Of a stretch of 64,000 nucleotides of DNA, positions 53,982 to 63,811 are shown piece after piece. The notes beneath the pieces are model-generated. The model did not search any database. It was given only the letters and a program-made list of their open reading frames with translations, and was not told where the DNA came from. The stretch spans positions 62,001-126,000 of the forward strand of contig NZ_JAKILT010000006.1 of NCBI RefSeq assembly GCF_023283535.1. Direction: 5' to 3'. Position 1 is the stretch's first letter. Each line of letters begins with the position of its first letter. Source of the stretch: Shewanella sairae (lineage in GTDB: Bacteria; Pseudomonadota; Gammaproteobacteria; Enterobacterales; Shewanellaceae). The position numbers and the translations under genes were made by a program.

Positions 53982-54922
53982 TTCACATCTCCGCTATTTT
54001 TGCCCTTCTCGACTAACTCCACAAACAGCTCTTCAAGACGGTTGGCTTTATTACGCATAGACAAGACTTGAATACCTTGCTCATTAAGCTGCACAAATAC
54101 ACTATTTAACCCTTGCTCTTTAGCAACGTCGACTTCCAATGTATGGCCATCAGTTAAGCGACACTCAACGCCTTTAAGCACAGGGACTACCGCTAAATCA
54201 TCTTTTAGATCCAGCACAAAAGTCTCAATATTTAATCGACTCAGTAATGACTTCATACTGGTACATTCCACCAGCACACCTTTGTCGATAATACCGATAT
54301 TACGGCAAAGCATTTCAGCTTCTTCTAAATAGTGAGTGGTGAGAATAATCGTCACCCCCTGCTGATTAAGATCCGTCAGGAAGGTCCACATCGAGCGGCG
54401 CAGCTCAATATCCACCCCCGCGGTTGGTTCATCCAAAATCAGCAGCTTTGGCTCATGCATCAATGCGCGAGCAATCATCAAGCGGCGCTTCATACCACCT
54501 GAAAGCTCACGTGCAGGGCTGTTACGTTTTTCCCACAAGTCCAGCTGGCTTAGATACTTTTCAGCTCTAGCAAGCGCTATATCGCGCTTCACGCCATAGT
54601 AACCGGCTTGATTGATGACGATTTGCTGCACAGTTTCAAACTGATTGAAATTAAACTCTTGCGGCACCAAACCAATACACAGCTTAGCCAGCTCTAACTC
54701 TGAGTCGATATCATGTTCGAACACCGATACTTTGCCTGAGGTTTTTTGCACTAGCGAGCTAATCACCCCAATGGTGGTTGATTTACCTGCGCCATTTGGG
54801 CCTAAAAGTGCAAAAAAATCACCTTTATTAACCGTTAAGCTAATGCCTTTTACCGCTTCAACTCCGCCTTTATAGGTTTTTTTTAAAGAGTCAATAACGA
54901 GGGCCGCTTGTGAATTTGCCAT
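53978..54922 (-). CDS. yadG: ABC-2 type exporter ATPase (YadG-like)
   Basis: 314 residues; single ABC domain with Walker A GPNGAGKST, Q-loop VPQEFNFN, signature LSGGMKRR, Walker B LLILDEPTAGVD and H-loop TTHYLEEAE, plus a C-terminal extension of about 90 residues. Energises the permease encoded downstream. The frame is open to 54964, but the hpt terminator hairpin (54950-54974) overlaps that extension, and the ATG at 54922 (MANSQAAL, GGA upstream) matches the family length. Confidence 0.92.
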   Translation of the reverse strand: MANSQAALVIDSLKKTYKGGVEAVKGISLTVNKGDFFALLGPNGAGKSTTIGVISSLVQKTSGKVSVFEHDIDSELELAKLCIGLVPQEFNFNQFETVQQIVINQAGYYGVKRDIALARAEKYLSQLDLWEKRNSPARELSGGMKRRLMIARALMHEPKLLILDEPTAGVDIELRRSMWTFLTDLNQQGVTIILTTHYLEEAEMLCRNIGIIDKGVLVECTSMKSLLSRLNIETFVLDLKDDLAVVPVLKGVECRLTDGHTLEVDVAKEQGLNSVFVQLNEQGIQVLSMRNKANRLEELFVELVEKGKNSGDVK

Positions 54923-54949
54923 GGTTATTCCAATCCATTTGAAAATATA

Positions 54950-54974
54950 TAAAAACTCCCGCAATAGCGGGAGT
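54950..54974 (-). terminator. terminator of the mpl-ubiX-hpt operon
   Basis: Perfect stem ACTCCCGC/GCGGGAGT with a 4-base loop, followed on the minus strand by T5. Separates hpt from the exporter genes. Confidence 0.9.
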
Positions 54975-55047
54975 CATTGTATTAGGTTAGGTACCATGCA
55001 ACTAGGGTAACTTGACCCTTGGTATGGCGCCATAACTTAACTTTTGC

Positions 55048-55581
55048 TTAGTCTTCTAACGGCACAACTTTAGCGATGTAAGGCAGGTTACGATACTGCT
55101 CCGCATAGTCGATACCATAACCTACGATAAACTCGTCAGGGATAGTGAAGCCAATAAAGTCCACAGGTACGTCAACTTCACGACGTTCAGGCTTATCCAG
55201 TAAAGTACAAAGCGCCAAACTTTTTGGCTCACGTAGCAACAACATATCGCGAACTTTGTACAAGGTATTGCCTGAATCAATGAGATCTTCAACGATCAGT
55301 ACATCACGCCCCTGAATATCAGACTGTACGTCTTTAAGGATTTTTACATCGCGGCTGCTGCTCATTGCATTGCCATAGCTTGAAACCGACATAAAATCGA
55401 TCTCAACGTGACCTTTAATACGTCTGCAAAGATCTGCCATAAAAACAACAGAACCTTTTAACAGACCTACCATTAGTAGGCGGTCGCTATCGGCATAATG
55501 TGCATTAATCTGCTCAGCCAAAATATCCAATTTTTGATCGATCTCTTCAGCAGTGATCATCACTTCAGTGGTGTGTTTCAT
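55048..55581 (-). CDS. hpt: hypoxanthine phosphoribosyltransferase
   Basis: 177 residues, closely matching E. coli Hpt. PRPP-binding loop [14 protein letters not shown], flexible-loop [13 protein letters not shown], and C-terminal [25 protein letters not shown]. It converts hypoxanthine (and guanine) plus PRPP to IMP or GMP in purine salvage. Seven bases after ubiX; last gene of the mpl-ubiX-hpt unit, ending in a terminator. The nucleoside importer at 1-3.5 kb could feed the same pathway. Confidence 0.96.
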   Translation of the reverse strand: MKHTTEVMITAEEIDQKLDILAEQINAHYADSDRLLMVGLLKGSVVFMADLCRRIKGHVEIDFMSVSSYGNAMSSSRDVKILKDVQSDIQGRDVLIVEDLIDSGNTLYKVRDMLLLREPKSLALCTLLDKPERREVDVPVDFIGFTIPDEFIVGYGIDYAEQYRNLPYIAKVVPLED

Positions 55582-55588
55582 ATAACTC

Positions 55589-56242
55589 TCAGTTGTCGAA
55601 ATCGCTTACGTTATGCTTGTCATAACCCCAGCGATTCGTTAGTGCATGGTTAACGCCCAGATGGTCAAGAATTCGAGCGACCATGAAGTCTACCAGATCT
55701 TCAACCGATTTGGGATTATGATAAAAGCCTGGTGCCGCCGGCATAATGGTCGCACCTAGCTTAGAAAGTGACAACATATGCTCTAAGTGTATGGCGCTAA
55801 AAGGAGTTTCTCGCGGAACCAAGATTAATTGGCCGCGTTCTTTTATTACGACATCTGCCGCTCTTTCTAACAAATTATTACTCATACCCGTGGCAACCGC
55901 AGCTAAAGTGCCGGTACTGCACGGACAAATCACCATTTGCTTCGGTGCAGCGGAGCCCGACGCAGGTGGTGAAAACCACTCTTCTTTGCCTAAAACGATA
56001 AGCTCACCAGCAACCTCACCAAATTGGGCGAGTAATTGCTGTTTAGCCTTGTCGCTATTAGCGCTCAGTTGTAGGCCCTGCTCAGTGGCTAACACCACGC
56101 GAGCAGCCGATGAGATCATCAGAAATACCTGATAATCACTTTTCAATAAAATCTCTAGCAATCTCAAGCCGTACGGCGCACCAGACGCACCGGTCCAAGC
56201 TAAGCTTATCGACTTTTCTGCTTTACGATATTTAACGCTCAT
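55589..56242 (-). CDS. ubiX: flavin prenyltransferase
   Basis: 217 residues. UbiX/Pad1 features: [20 protein letters not shown] (FMN phosphate loop), [33 protein letters not shown] and [16 protein letters not shown] (prenyl-phosphate binding). It makes prenylated FMN, the cofactor of the UbiD decarboxylase in ubiquinone synthesis. Placed six bases after mpl and seven before hpt. Confidence 0.95.
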   Translation of the reverse strand: MSVKYRKAEKSISLAWTGASGAPYGLRLLEILLKSDYQVFLMISSAARVVLATEQGLQLSANSDKAKQQLLAQFGEVAGELIVLGKEEWFSPPASGSAAPKQMVICPCSTGTLAAVATGMSNNLLERAADVVIKERGQLILVPRETPFSAIHLEHMLSLSKLGATIMPAAPGFYHNPKSVEDLVDFMVARILDHLGVNHALTNRWGYDKHNVSDFDN

Positions 56243-56248
56243 GGCCTA

Positions 56249-57634
56249 TTATTTACCTATGTTAATACGAAGCTCAGCGAGCAGCTTTTGGTGTAATCCA
56301 CCAAAACCACCATTACTCATTACAATAATAGTCTCTCCCGGCTCAGCTTGAGCTGCGACCTTAGCCACAATCTCATCGATATCATATAAGACTTCAACCG
56401 GAACTGATGCCGATGCCATCGCTTCGCTGATATCCCAATCGATATTACCCGCTTGATATAAAAAGGCGTTAGTCGCCAAACTCAAAGAGTTGGCTAAGGT
56501 ATCTTTGTGCACGCCGCTTTTCATCGTGTTAGAACGAGGCTCTAAAATCACGGTAATTTTGCTCTTCCCAACCCGAGCACGCATGCCGCTTAACGAAGTT
56601 GTAATCGCCGTAGGGTGATGGGCAAAATCGTCATACACTTCAATACCATTTACAGTGTCCAGTAACTCCATACGGCGCTTTGGTGGTGCAAACTGAGTTA
56701 GCGCATTAATTGCCGCTTCAGGTTTAACCCCTACATGGCGCGCAGCGGCAATCGCCATTACTGCATTTTCAATATTGTGTTGGCCAATTAATTGCCAGTC
56801 TAAAGTACCTTGAGACTCTCCATCGAAGAAGACCTCAAACTTATGACCATCTTCCGCCAAGTTCACCGCATACCAACCTTGCTTATTTGCCGCTAGGTGA
56901 TAGGTCTCTTGTTCGCTCCAGCAGCCCATATCAATCACTTGCTGAACACTGCTCGCATCCGCAGGCCAAATGATCTTGCCTTCACCGGGTACGGTACGTA
57001 TTACGTGGTTAAACTGACGTTGGATCGCTTTTAAATCATCAAAGATATCAGCGTGATCAAATTCTAAGTTGTTAATCACTAATGTGCGCGGCTGATAATG
57101 GACGAACTTAGAACGCTTATCGAAAAATGCACTGTCGTATTCGTCCGCTTCAACCACAAAGAAAGGTGAGCCCCCTAGGCGTGCAGATACGCCAAAGTTC
57201 TGTGGTACACCGCCAATCAAAAAGCCAGGCTCATAGCCACAGTCTTCTAAAATCCATGCAAGCATACTTGAGGTTGAGGTTTTGCCGTGAGTGCCCGATA
57301 CAGCCAGTACCCAGCGCTGTGGCAAAATGTGCTCGGCTAAAAATTGTGGCCCTGAAGTGTATTTAATTCCACGATTCAATACCGCTTCAACACAAGGGTT
57401 ACCGCGACTCATGGCATTACCAATCACCACTAAATCTGGCGCATCATCTTCATTGATGCCTAATTGTGACGGATCGAAGCCTTGAATAAGCTCGATACCC
57501 TGCTCTTCGAGTTGCGTACTCATTGGCGGATAAACATTGGCATCGCTGCCGGTGACTTTGTGCCCTTCCGCTCTAGCCAATAATGCTAAGCCACCCATAA
57601 AGGTGCCACAAATCCCTAATATATGTACGTGCAT
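56249..57634 (-). CDS. mpl: UDP-N-acetylmuramate:L-alanyl-gamma-D-glutamyl-meso-diaminopimelate ligase
   Basis: About 461 residues. Mur-ligase family: HILGICGTFMGGLALLAR at the N-terminus (Mpl-specific), ATP loop VSGTHGKTSTSSML, DEYDSAFFDKRSKF, and YDDFAHHPTAI. Attaches recycled tripeptide to UDP-MurNAc in peptidoglycan recycling. I use ATG 57634 (MHVHILGI), which matches E. coli Mpl; the frame extends three codons to a GTG. First gene of mpl-ubiX-hpt. Confidence 0.95.
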   Translation of the reverse strand: MHVHILGICGTFMGGLALLARAEGHKVTGSDANVYPPMSTQLEEQGIELIQGFDPSQLGINEDDAPDLVVIGNAMSRGNPCVEAVLNRGIKYTSGPQFLAEHILPQRWVLAVSGTHGKTSTSSMLAWILEDCGYEPGFLIGGVPQNFGVSARLGGSPFFVVEADEYDSAFFDKRSKFVHYQPRTLVINNLEFDHADIFDDLKAIQRQFNHVIRTVPGEGKIIWPADASSVQQVIDMGCWSEQETYHLAANKQGWYAVNLAEDGHKFEVFFDGESQGTLDWQLIGQHNIENAVMAIAAARHVGVKPEAAINALTQFAPPKRRMELLDTVNGIEVYDDFAHHPTAITTSLSGMRARVGKSKITVILEPRSNTMKSGVHKDTLANSLSLATNAFLYQAGNIDWDISEAMASASVPVEVLYDIDEIVAKVAAQAEPGETIIVMSNGGFGGLHQKLLAELRINIGK

Positions 57635-57764
57635 GCCAGCCACTCTAGTGAATAAAAAATCTGCCTCATTCTACCCAATTGCGACCAGCTTTGTCAGTTA
57701 ACTCTTCTTTAAATACTCACTTAAAATTACCAAGCCTGAACCTGATATTGCTTGCTTGAATAAC

Positions 57765-57794
57765 TTAGCCATGCCCCCTTTGGCACATGGCTAA
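57765..57794 (-). terminator. possible terminator of the SulP-USP operon
   Basis: 9-bp stem TTAGCCATG/CATGGCTAA with additional GCC/GGC-type pairs inside, 20-50 bases beyond the USP stop. T run is weak, so termination is plausible rather than certain. Confidence 0.5.
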
Positions 57795-57815
57795 TAACAT
57801 CATCAAGGCGTGTAG

Positions 57816-58661
57816 TTAACGCATGATCAATAAAGGAACTATACTTTTGGCTAGCACTTGAGTTGTGTTGCTCCCCACAAAATACTGCCGCAATCTAGTA
57901 TGGCTGTAGGCTCCCATCACTATCATATCGAGCTGCTGTTGCTGTTGATAACTTAATAATGCTTCATCGACAGCGCCAGTTAACACGCTCTGAGTGATAA
58001 ATAGACCTGCTTGTTTCAGTCGCTCTGCCGCGCCCTCAAAAGCTAAGCTTTTATCACCATGATTACTGACCATCACTAAATGACACTCCAAGCTGGCCAG
58101 CAGAGGAGATTTGATGACTTTTTCAATTAGCAATTCGCTGGCGTCACTCGCATCAAAAGCGATCATGTAGGCATTTGGCGGATTAAAGTATTCACTGACC
58201 ACGAAGATATCTGACTTAATCGAGCGAACTACGCTTTCTAGCTGCGAGCCAATCGTACTGCTGGCACTATGCTCTTCACCTGATTTCCCCATCACCAATA
58301 AGCTCAAGTCAGCGTCAAAATCTGCTAAGGTCTCAATAAAGTTGCCATGACGCTGTAATTGGGCCACCTCATCAACCCCTCTAACCAAGGCGAGTTCTTT
58401 AGCATCTGCTAACAACTGCTTGCCATGTTTTAAGGCGACTTTACTACGCAGCTCATCCAGCTCAACTAACTCATTAAGCAGCTCTTCTTGGCTACCTAAG
58501 CCAATTTGGCCCGACAGTTCACTCACCACAGGCCGAGTTGTTTTTTCAAGTACATGCAGCAAGGTTAACGGTTGCTGAATTTTTTGAGCTGCCCAAGCAC
58601 TGGCTTCACAGGTCGCTAAGGTCAATTTTGAACCATCAATACACGCAACGATATTATTCAT
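57816..58661 (-). CDS. universal stress protein, tandem UspA domains
   Basis: 281 residues in two UspA repeats. First: NIVACIDGSKLTLATCEASAWAA to about 145, with LLVMGKSGEEHSASSTIGSQ giving the ATP-binding G-x2-G-x9-G-(S/T) type. Second: YMIAFDASDASELLIEKV to MIVMGAYSHTRLRQYFVGSNT. Start at 58661 (MNNIVACID) with GAGG nine bases upstream; the frame's extension overlaps the SulP gene and lacks support. Lies 13 bases after the SulP stop, so co-transcribed. SulP carriers of marine bacteria are often followed by a USP, suggesting it modulates transport or shares its stress control. Confidence 0.88.
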   Translation of the reverse strand: MNNIVACIDGSKLTLATCEASAWAAQKIQQPLTLLHVLEKTTRPVVSELSGQIGLGSQEELLNELVELDELRSKVALKHGKQLLADAKELALVRGVDEVAQLQRHGNFIETLADFDADLSLLVMGKSGEEHSASSTIGSQLESVVRSIKSDIFVVSEYFNPPNAYMIAFDASDASELLIEKVIKSPLLASLECHLVMVSNHGDKSLAFEGAAERLKQAGLFITQSVLTGAVDEALLSYQQQQQLDMIVMGAYSHTRLRQYFVGSNTTQVLAKSIVPLLIMR

Positions 58662-58674
58662 TCTTCTCATCCTC

Positions 58675-60162
58675 TTAGTGTCCAGCCAGTAATTTTTCGA
58701 CTTCTTCAGGTTTATCATGTACACCAAACTTATCAACAATAGTCTGTGTGGCTTGATTCATACCAATTAAACTCACATTAGTGCCTTCACGGCGAAACTT
58801 AATCACCACTTTATCTAACGCTGACACAGCTGTGACATCCCAAAAGTGCGCATCATAAAGGTTGATAGTGACCGACTCTGATACCTCTTTGAAATTAAAA
58901 GACTGTATAAACTTGTCTGCGGAGGCGAAGAATACTTGACCAATGACACGGTATTCACTGGTCCCCGTTACAACATCAAGTTGTTTAACGACCATCATGC
59001 GGCTAATCTTATTCGCAAAAAATAGTGATGCCAGTAACACACCAACAAACACACCAAGAGCAAGGTTATGTGTCAGTACAACCACCACCACCGTGGCTAA
59101 CATTACGATATTGGTCGACAATGGGTGTTGCTTCATATCGGTAATCGAGCGCCAAGAGAAGGTGCCAATGGCCACCATAATCATTACAGCCACTAGCGCT
59201 GCCATTGGGATCTGTTGTAACCAAGGCCCTAGAAACACCACCATAACCAGCAGATATATACCAGCGGCAAAACTTGATAACCGGCCTCGTCCCCCGGATT
59301 TGATATTAATCATCGACTGACCAATCATGGCGCAGCCAGCCATGCCGCCAAGTAAACCACTAGAGATATTCGCTAAGCCCTGACCTTTACACTCGTGGTT
59401 TTTATCACTTTTTGTATCAGTTAGGTCGTCGACAATAGTTGCTGTCATCATCGACTCCAACAAGCCGACAATCGCCAGTGCAGCAGAATATGGCAATACG
59501 ATAAATAGAGTTGCGATATTTATAGGTACGTCTGGCCAAAGGAAGATAGGTAGGGTGTCTGGCAGTTCCCCCATGTCGCCAACCGTACGCACATCAAGGT
59601 TAAATATCACCGCCACAATAGTAAGCACTAATATGCAAATTAATGGTGAAGGGATCAGTTTACCGACAAAAGGGATAAGCGGGAAAAGGTAGATAATGGC
59701 GAGACCAGCAGCGGTCATAGCATAGACATGCCAAGTTACATCGGTAAGCTCAGGCAACTGCGCCATAAAAATCAATATTGCCAGCGCGTTAACAAAACCT
59801 GTTACCACTGAACGCGATACAAAACGCATTAAGTTACCCAGCTTAAGGTATCCCGCTAGTACTTGCAGCACACCGGTTAAGACTGTGGCTGCAAGCAAGT
59901 ATTCTAAACCGTGCTCTTTTACCAATGTCACCATTAATAAGGCCATCGCCCCTGTTGCAGCAGAGATCATACCGGGACGAGCTCCTGTAAACGCAATGAC
60001 GACAGAAATACAAAACGAAGCGTACAACCCCACTTTAGGGTCAACTCCAGCAATAATAGAAAATGCGATTGCCTCAGGGATCAGAGCTAACGCAACAACC
60101 AAGCCCGCAAGCAGATCGCCACGAATATTAGACAACCAATCGTTTTTGAAATTTTTAAACAT
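58675..60162 (-). CDS. SulP-family anion transporter with STAS domain
   Basis: 495 residues, twelve or more helices, then a STAS domain (about 395-490; [32 protein letters not shown]). SulP signature area [26 protein letters not shown] and [11 protein letters not shown]. The short N-terminus and compact size resemble BicA-like bicarbonate/Na+ symporters rather than plant-type sulfate carriers, so it may import bicarbonate or sulfate. First gene of a two-gene operon with a universal stress protein. Confidence 0.9.
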   Translation of the reverse strand: MFKNFKNDWLSNIRGDLLAGLVVALALIPEAIAFSIIAGVDPKVGLYASFCISVVIAFTGARPGMISAATGAMALLMVTLVKEHGLEYLLAATVLTGVLQVLAGYLKLGNLMRFVSRSVVTGFVNALAILIFMAQLPELTDVTWHVYAMTAAGLAIIYLFPLIPFVGKLIPSPLICILVLTIVAVIFNLDVRTVGDMGELPDTLPIFLWPDVPINIATLFIVLPYSAALAIVGLLESMMTATIVDDLTDTKSDKNHECKGQGLANISSGLLGGMAGCAMIGQSMINIKSGGRGRLSSFAAGIYLLVMVVFLGPWLQQIPMAALVAVMIMVAIGTFSWRSITDMKQHPLSTNIVMLATVVVVVLTHNLALGVFVGVLLASLFFANKISRMMVVKQLDVVTGTSEYRVIGQVFFASADKFIQSFNFKEVSESVTINLYDAHFWDVTAVSALDKVVIKFRREGTNVSLIGMNQATQTIVDKFGVHDKPEEVEKLLAGH

Positions 60163-60711
60163 TGAACATCTCAGTTTTTTCGCACGGCAGTACGCACCAG
60201 AGATTAGGCTGGCGTATTAAGCGTGCTTTTTTGATAAAATTTGGCGCAGAAAACAGTCGTAAGAATTCGACAACGAATTGACGTACGCAAAGGATTAAGT
60301 GTGATACTTAAGTTAGCAATGAAAGCTATAAGGGGGGCAAAACGTTAGGGTGGCGTCATTAACACAGTGAGTAATATCCTCTTAGCTAAAGATTAGGTAG
60401 CGCCATTGTACACAGAAAACCCAGTCCATAAAACAACCAAGGTCACGCCAAGCAACATATACCACTACAAAATAGCTTTTCATTAAGTGTAAATCACTAA
60501 CTAGTACTTTTATCTGTAAAAAGTTGCCATTATTTCAGAATCATTCCAGTTCACAGTTTTAGCAAAAAGTTGATCAAATCAATGCGCCCCATCACCTTGC
60601 TGCTTCCTCGCTATTTAAGCAATTAATGACATACGGTATAACAAGGCTATTGCTGACAATCACTGCTACACCACGACTCTTTATTTCGCCTGAACTATAA
60701 AGGAACCCCCA
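60163..60711. promoter_or_regulatory. divergent region between SulP operon and dcuB
   Basis: 549 bases. Must hold both promoters. TTGATCAAATCAA at 60570-60582 resembles an FNR/CRP-family site but with a 3-base instead of 4-base spacer. A short ribosome site AAAGGAA sits ahead of dcuB. No other element recognised. Confidence 0.45.
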
Positions 60712-62028
60712 ATGTTCTTCGTCCATATGCTGTTGCTGTTAACTGTTATTTTTGTGGGGATCCGCTACGGTGGTGTGGCCTTTGGCCTACTCGGCGGCTT
60801 GGGCGTATCGATTCTTGCTTTTGTGTTTGGTATTGCGCCAGGTAATCCGCCTATCAACGTGATGTTGATTATTCTGGCTGTGGTTGCGGCGTCAGCGACC
60901 CTTGAAGCCACTGGCGGCCTAAAATTACTGGTCCGTTACGCTGAAAAATTACTGCGTAAACACCCTAACCAAATCGTATTTCTCGGCCCACTGTGTACTT
61001 ACTCATTAACGGTTTTAGTCGGTACTGGCCATTCGGTTTACCCGCTATTGCCGGTAATTTACGATGTTGCTTACAAAAAAGGCATCCGTCCTGAGCGCCC
61101 ACTTGCCATTGCTACCGTTGCATCGCAAATGGGGATTACCGCCAGCCCAATTGCAGCGGCAGCAGCCGTAGTGATTGCCAGCTCTATGGAAAACAACCTT
61201 GATATTAGTCTTATTGATGTGCTGCTCGTCACCATTCCATCGACTCTAATAGGTGTACTTGTTGCCTCAGCCTGGAGCCTTAATCGCGGTAAAGATCTCG
61301 ATAAAGACCCTGAGTTTCAAGCGCGCTTACAAGATGAAGATTTTAGAAATAGCCTGATTGATACTGAGTCAGACAGCAGCGATAGCGCTAAGAATAACAG
61401 CACTGCCAAGAAAGGTTTAAGCATCTTCTTACTGGGTATTTTGTCGGTGATTGCGCTGGCAATGTTTGGCGACCAACTACTACCAGAAGGCGTGAAGATG
61501 TCGGTAGCGATTCAGTTTATGATGCTATCGGTTGGCGCGATTATCCTACTGGCAACCAAGATTGATCCGAAGAAAATCGTCCACAGCAATGTGTTTATTG
61601 CCGGTATGACTGCAGTGATTATTATCTTTGGTATTGCATGGTTAAGTGACACCATTATTGGTCATCACAAGTCTTATTTAATCGAATCAGTGAGCGATAT
61701 CGTGCATGCGCACCCTTGGTCTTTTGCCATCGCCATGTTTACCGCCTCGGTATTTTTAAAGAGCCAAGCGGCCACTTTAACCATTATGCTGCCGTTGGGC
61801 TTTTCGCTAGGTATTCCAGCGCCAGTGCTTATCGGCGTACTACCAGCTTGTTATGCCTACTTCTTCTTCCCGTTCTACCCAAGCGACCTAGCTGCGATCA
61901 GCTTTGACAGAACTGGCACCACCCATATTGGTAAATACATAGTTAACCATAGCTTTATCGTGCCAGGTTTTATCGGCGTGGTCACAGCTACGGTTGTGGG
62001 TTACGCGATATCAATGATGATTAATTAG
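60712..62028 (+). CDS. dcuB: anaerobic C4-dicarboxylate transporter DcuB-like
   Basis: 438 residues, Dcu family. Close in pattern to E. coli DcuB: VVAASATLEATGGL, TVLVGTGHSVYPLLPVIYDVA, MGITASPIAAAAAVV, RGKDLDKDPEFQ, and YPSDLAAISFDRTGTTHIGKYIVNHSFI. About twelve membrane helices with a hydrophilic middle loop (about 205-240). It exchanges external fumarate, malate or aspartate for internal succinate during fumarate respiration. Though fumarate reductase is periplasmic here, the carrier would still supply carbon or exchange succinate. Terminator follows. Confidence 0.93.
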   Translation: MFFVHMLLLLTVIFVGIRYGGVAFGLLGGLGVSILAFVFGIAPGNPPINVMLIILAVVAASATLEATGGLKLLVRYAEKLLRKHPNQIVFLGPLCTYSLTVLVGTGHSVYPLLPVIYDVAYKKGIRPERPLAIATVASQMGITASPIAAAAAVVIASSMENNLDISLIDVLLVTIPSTLIGVLVASAWSLNRGKDLDKDPEFQARLQDEDFRNSLIDTESDSSDSAKNNSTAKKGLSIFLLGILSVIALAMFGDQLLPEGVKMSVAIQFMMLSVGAIILLATKIDPKKIVHSNVFIAGMTAVIIIFGIAWLSDTIIGHHKSYLIESVSDIVHAHPWSFAIAMFTASVFLKSQAATLTIMLPLGFSLGIPAPVLIGVLPACYAYFFFPFYPSDLAAISFDRTGTTHIGKYIVNHSFIVPGFIGVVTATVVGYAISMMIN

Positions 62029-62051
62029 CTAGCTAGAACAAAAGCTATGCT

Positions 62052-62091
62052 AAAAGCGCTGCTTGGTACTGAGTATCAACGGCGCTTTTTT
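62052..62091 (+). terminator. terminator of dcuB
   Basis: Outer stem AAAAGCGC/GCGCTTTT extended by an inner TTGGTA/TATCAA stem, followed by T6. Confidence 0.85.
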
Positions 62092-62155
62092 ATGACATTT
62101 TCATTGTTGTTTTAATGTCCCCTTTTCACAATAAACAGCCTTTATCGAGACCAAC

Positions 62156-62797
62156 ATGAGCCACCAATTCACAGCTGATGACAGCCGACTACTTAGCGAT
62201 ATTATGCGCCTACGGCGTGATGTACGCGGCAATCACTTTTTACCAACCCCAGTTGATGACAGTGTTTTAGATAAACTGCTTGAGGCCGCACTGCACGCAC
62301 CATCGGTTGGTTACTCACAACCCTGGCAGTTTGTGGTGATCCGCTCAGATAAAGTAAAACAACAAGTGCAGCAATCGTTTTTACGGGCCAATATTGCCGG
62401 GCAAGCGCAATTTACTGGCGATAAAAATGCTCAGTACAGCAAGCTTAAGCTTGAAGGCATTTTAGAGGCGCCGGTTAACCTTGCGGTATTTTATCAGCCA
62501 CAATCGACTCCAGTGCTTGGGCAAACCAGTATGCCTGATATGGGGCGTTTCAGTGTGGTATGTGCCATTCAAAACCTATGGTTAATGGCTCGCTCACTAA
62601 ATATCGGTGTAGGTTGGGTCAGTATTATTGACCCTAATGCAGTAAAACAAATCCTAAATGCCCCAGAGCAAAGCGAACTAATTGGCTATCTATGCATTGG
62701 TTATGTGGATGAGTTTCTTGATGAGCCAGAGCTCAAAACGGCTGGCTGGGAACAGCAAAAAACCAAGAATGATGTGATATTTAAAGACAGCTTTTAA
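62156..62797 (+). CDS. bluB: 5,6-dimethylbenzimidazole synthase (BluB)
   Basis: 213 residues. BluB motifs: MRLRRDVRGNHFLPTPVDD, LHAPSVGYSQPWQFVVIRS, YSKLKLEGILEAPVNLAVF, VCAIQNLWLMARSLNIGVGWVSI and YLCIGYVDEF. The flavin-destructase family cleaves FMN with O2 to give dimethylbenzimidazole, the lower ligand of cobalamin. No other cobalamin gene and no B12 riboswitch in the window. Needs oxygen although it stands next to anaerobic dcuB; the two are separated by a terminator. Confidence 0.93.
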   Translation: MSHQFTADDSRLLSDIMRLRRDVRGNHFLPTPVDDSVLDKLLEAALHAPSVGYSQPWQFVVIRSDKVKQQVQQSFLRANIAGQAQFTGDKNAQYSKLKLEGILEAPVNLAVFYQPQSTPVLGQTSMPDMGRFSVVCAIQNLWLMARSLNIGVGWVSIIDPNAVKQILNAPEQSELIGYLCIGYVDEFLDEPELKTAGWEQQKTKNDVIFKDSF

Positions 62798-62954
62798 CGC
62801 CCTAAAACAGTGTTAATCAGTACGCTTTCAAGCATAAACAAAAATAATCTTAAAAAAGAATCAAAAAAATAAAACCCTTTTTCAAAACGGCTACGTTTAT
62901 AGATAACAAGACAAGTCATTCATACTTGAATCAGTTACTATTTTTGGAGCCATT

Positions 62955-63668
62955 ATGAAATCATCAATTATTGCCGCAGTCGTTTCTACCCTTATCGCTT
63001 CTAGCAGCATGATAGCAAGCGCCCATGCTGCTGACGTGGACTTTCCTCATCTTAATACCATAGGCACCAGTGAAATAGCGGTTAAAGCCGATATGGCCGA
63101 AGTGAATGTTGAAGTGGTGATTAAAGCTAAAACAGCACAAGAAGCAAAGCGTGAATCAGATAAAGCTGTTGCCAGTTTTCTAGCTCGTCTTGAAAAAGCC
63201 GGCATTGATAAAGCCCTTATTCAAAGCGCCAATATCAACTTGCAGCCGCAATACCATTATGAAAAAAACAAGCCTAACCAGCTTATTGGCTACAACGCCA
63301 ACCGCCGCATCAAGGTAACGGTAATAGATCTCGCTAAGCTCAATGACATCCTAGACTCAGCACTTGAGCAAGGCATTAACCGCATCAATAACATTGCGCT
63401 TAAGTCGAGTAAAGAAGCTGAGTATGTCGAGCAAGCAAGAATGGCGGCAATTAAAGATGCTCAACAAAAAGCCAAAACCTTAGCCGCAGGCTTTGGCGAA
63501 GAAATCGATGGCGTATGGCAGATTAGCTACTTTGAGCAACGCCCAATTCAGCCAGTGATGTTAAGAATGAATTCAGAAGCCAAAAGCTTCGATGCTGGTC
63601 AAAGTTACCAGCAAGGCCAGGTGATGATCCAAGATAGAGTTGAAGTCACTTATCGTTTAAAAGATTAG
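62955..63668 (+). CDS. SIMPL domain (DUF541) periplasmic protein
   Basis: 237 residues. Signal peptide MKSSIIAAVVSTLIASSSMIASAHA, then the SIMPL pattern: LNTIGTSEIAVKADMAEVNVEV, AKTAQEAKRESDKAVASFLARLEKAGIDKALIQSANINLQPQY and GYNANRRIKVTVIDLAKLNDILDSALEQGINRINNI. Homologues such as E. coli YggE are linked to oxidative-stress tolerance; mechanism unknown. Good GGAG ribosome site eight bases before the ATG. Own terminator. Confidence 0.92.
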   Translation: MKSSIIAAVVSTLIASSSMIASAHAADVDFPHLNTIGTSEIAVKADMAEVNVEVVIKAKTAQEAKRESDKAVASFLARLEKAGIDKALIQSANINLQPQYHYEKNKPNQLIGYNANRRIKVTVIDLAKLNDILDSALEQGINRINNIALKSSKEAEYVEQARMAAIKDAQQKAKTLAAGFGEEIDGVWQISYFEQRPIQPVMLRMNSEAKSFDAGQSYQQGQVMIQDRVEVTYRLKD

Positions 63669-63728
63669 CAATTTGCAGAGGGCGTCCGTTTGCAAGACTA
63701 ATCTACAGATACTCGCACTCTAAAAACA

Positions 63729-63761
63729 ACAAAGGCTTACCCGCTAAAGGTAAGCCTTTGT
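63729..63761. terminator. bidirectional terminator between SIMPL gene and porin
   Basis: Perfect 13-bp stem ACAAAGGCTTACC/GGTAAGCCTTTGT, loop CGCTAAA, between convergent genes. Confidence 0.9.
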
Positions 63762-63811
63762 ATTTATTGATAGCGCACTATGCATTAGCAGTACGCTAAA
63801 CCAAGCATTCA

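Noticed and set aside
60570..60582. FNR box upstream of dcuB (TTGATCAAATCAA)
   Set aside because: Half-sites match but the spacer is three bases, not four; kept only as a comment because dcuB would be a logical FNR/CRP target.
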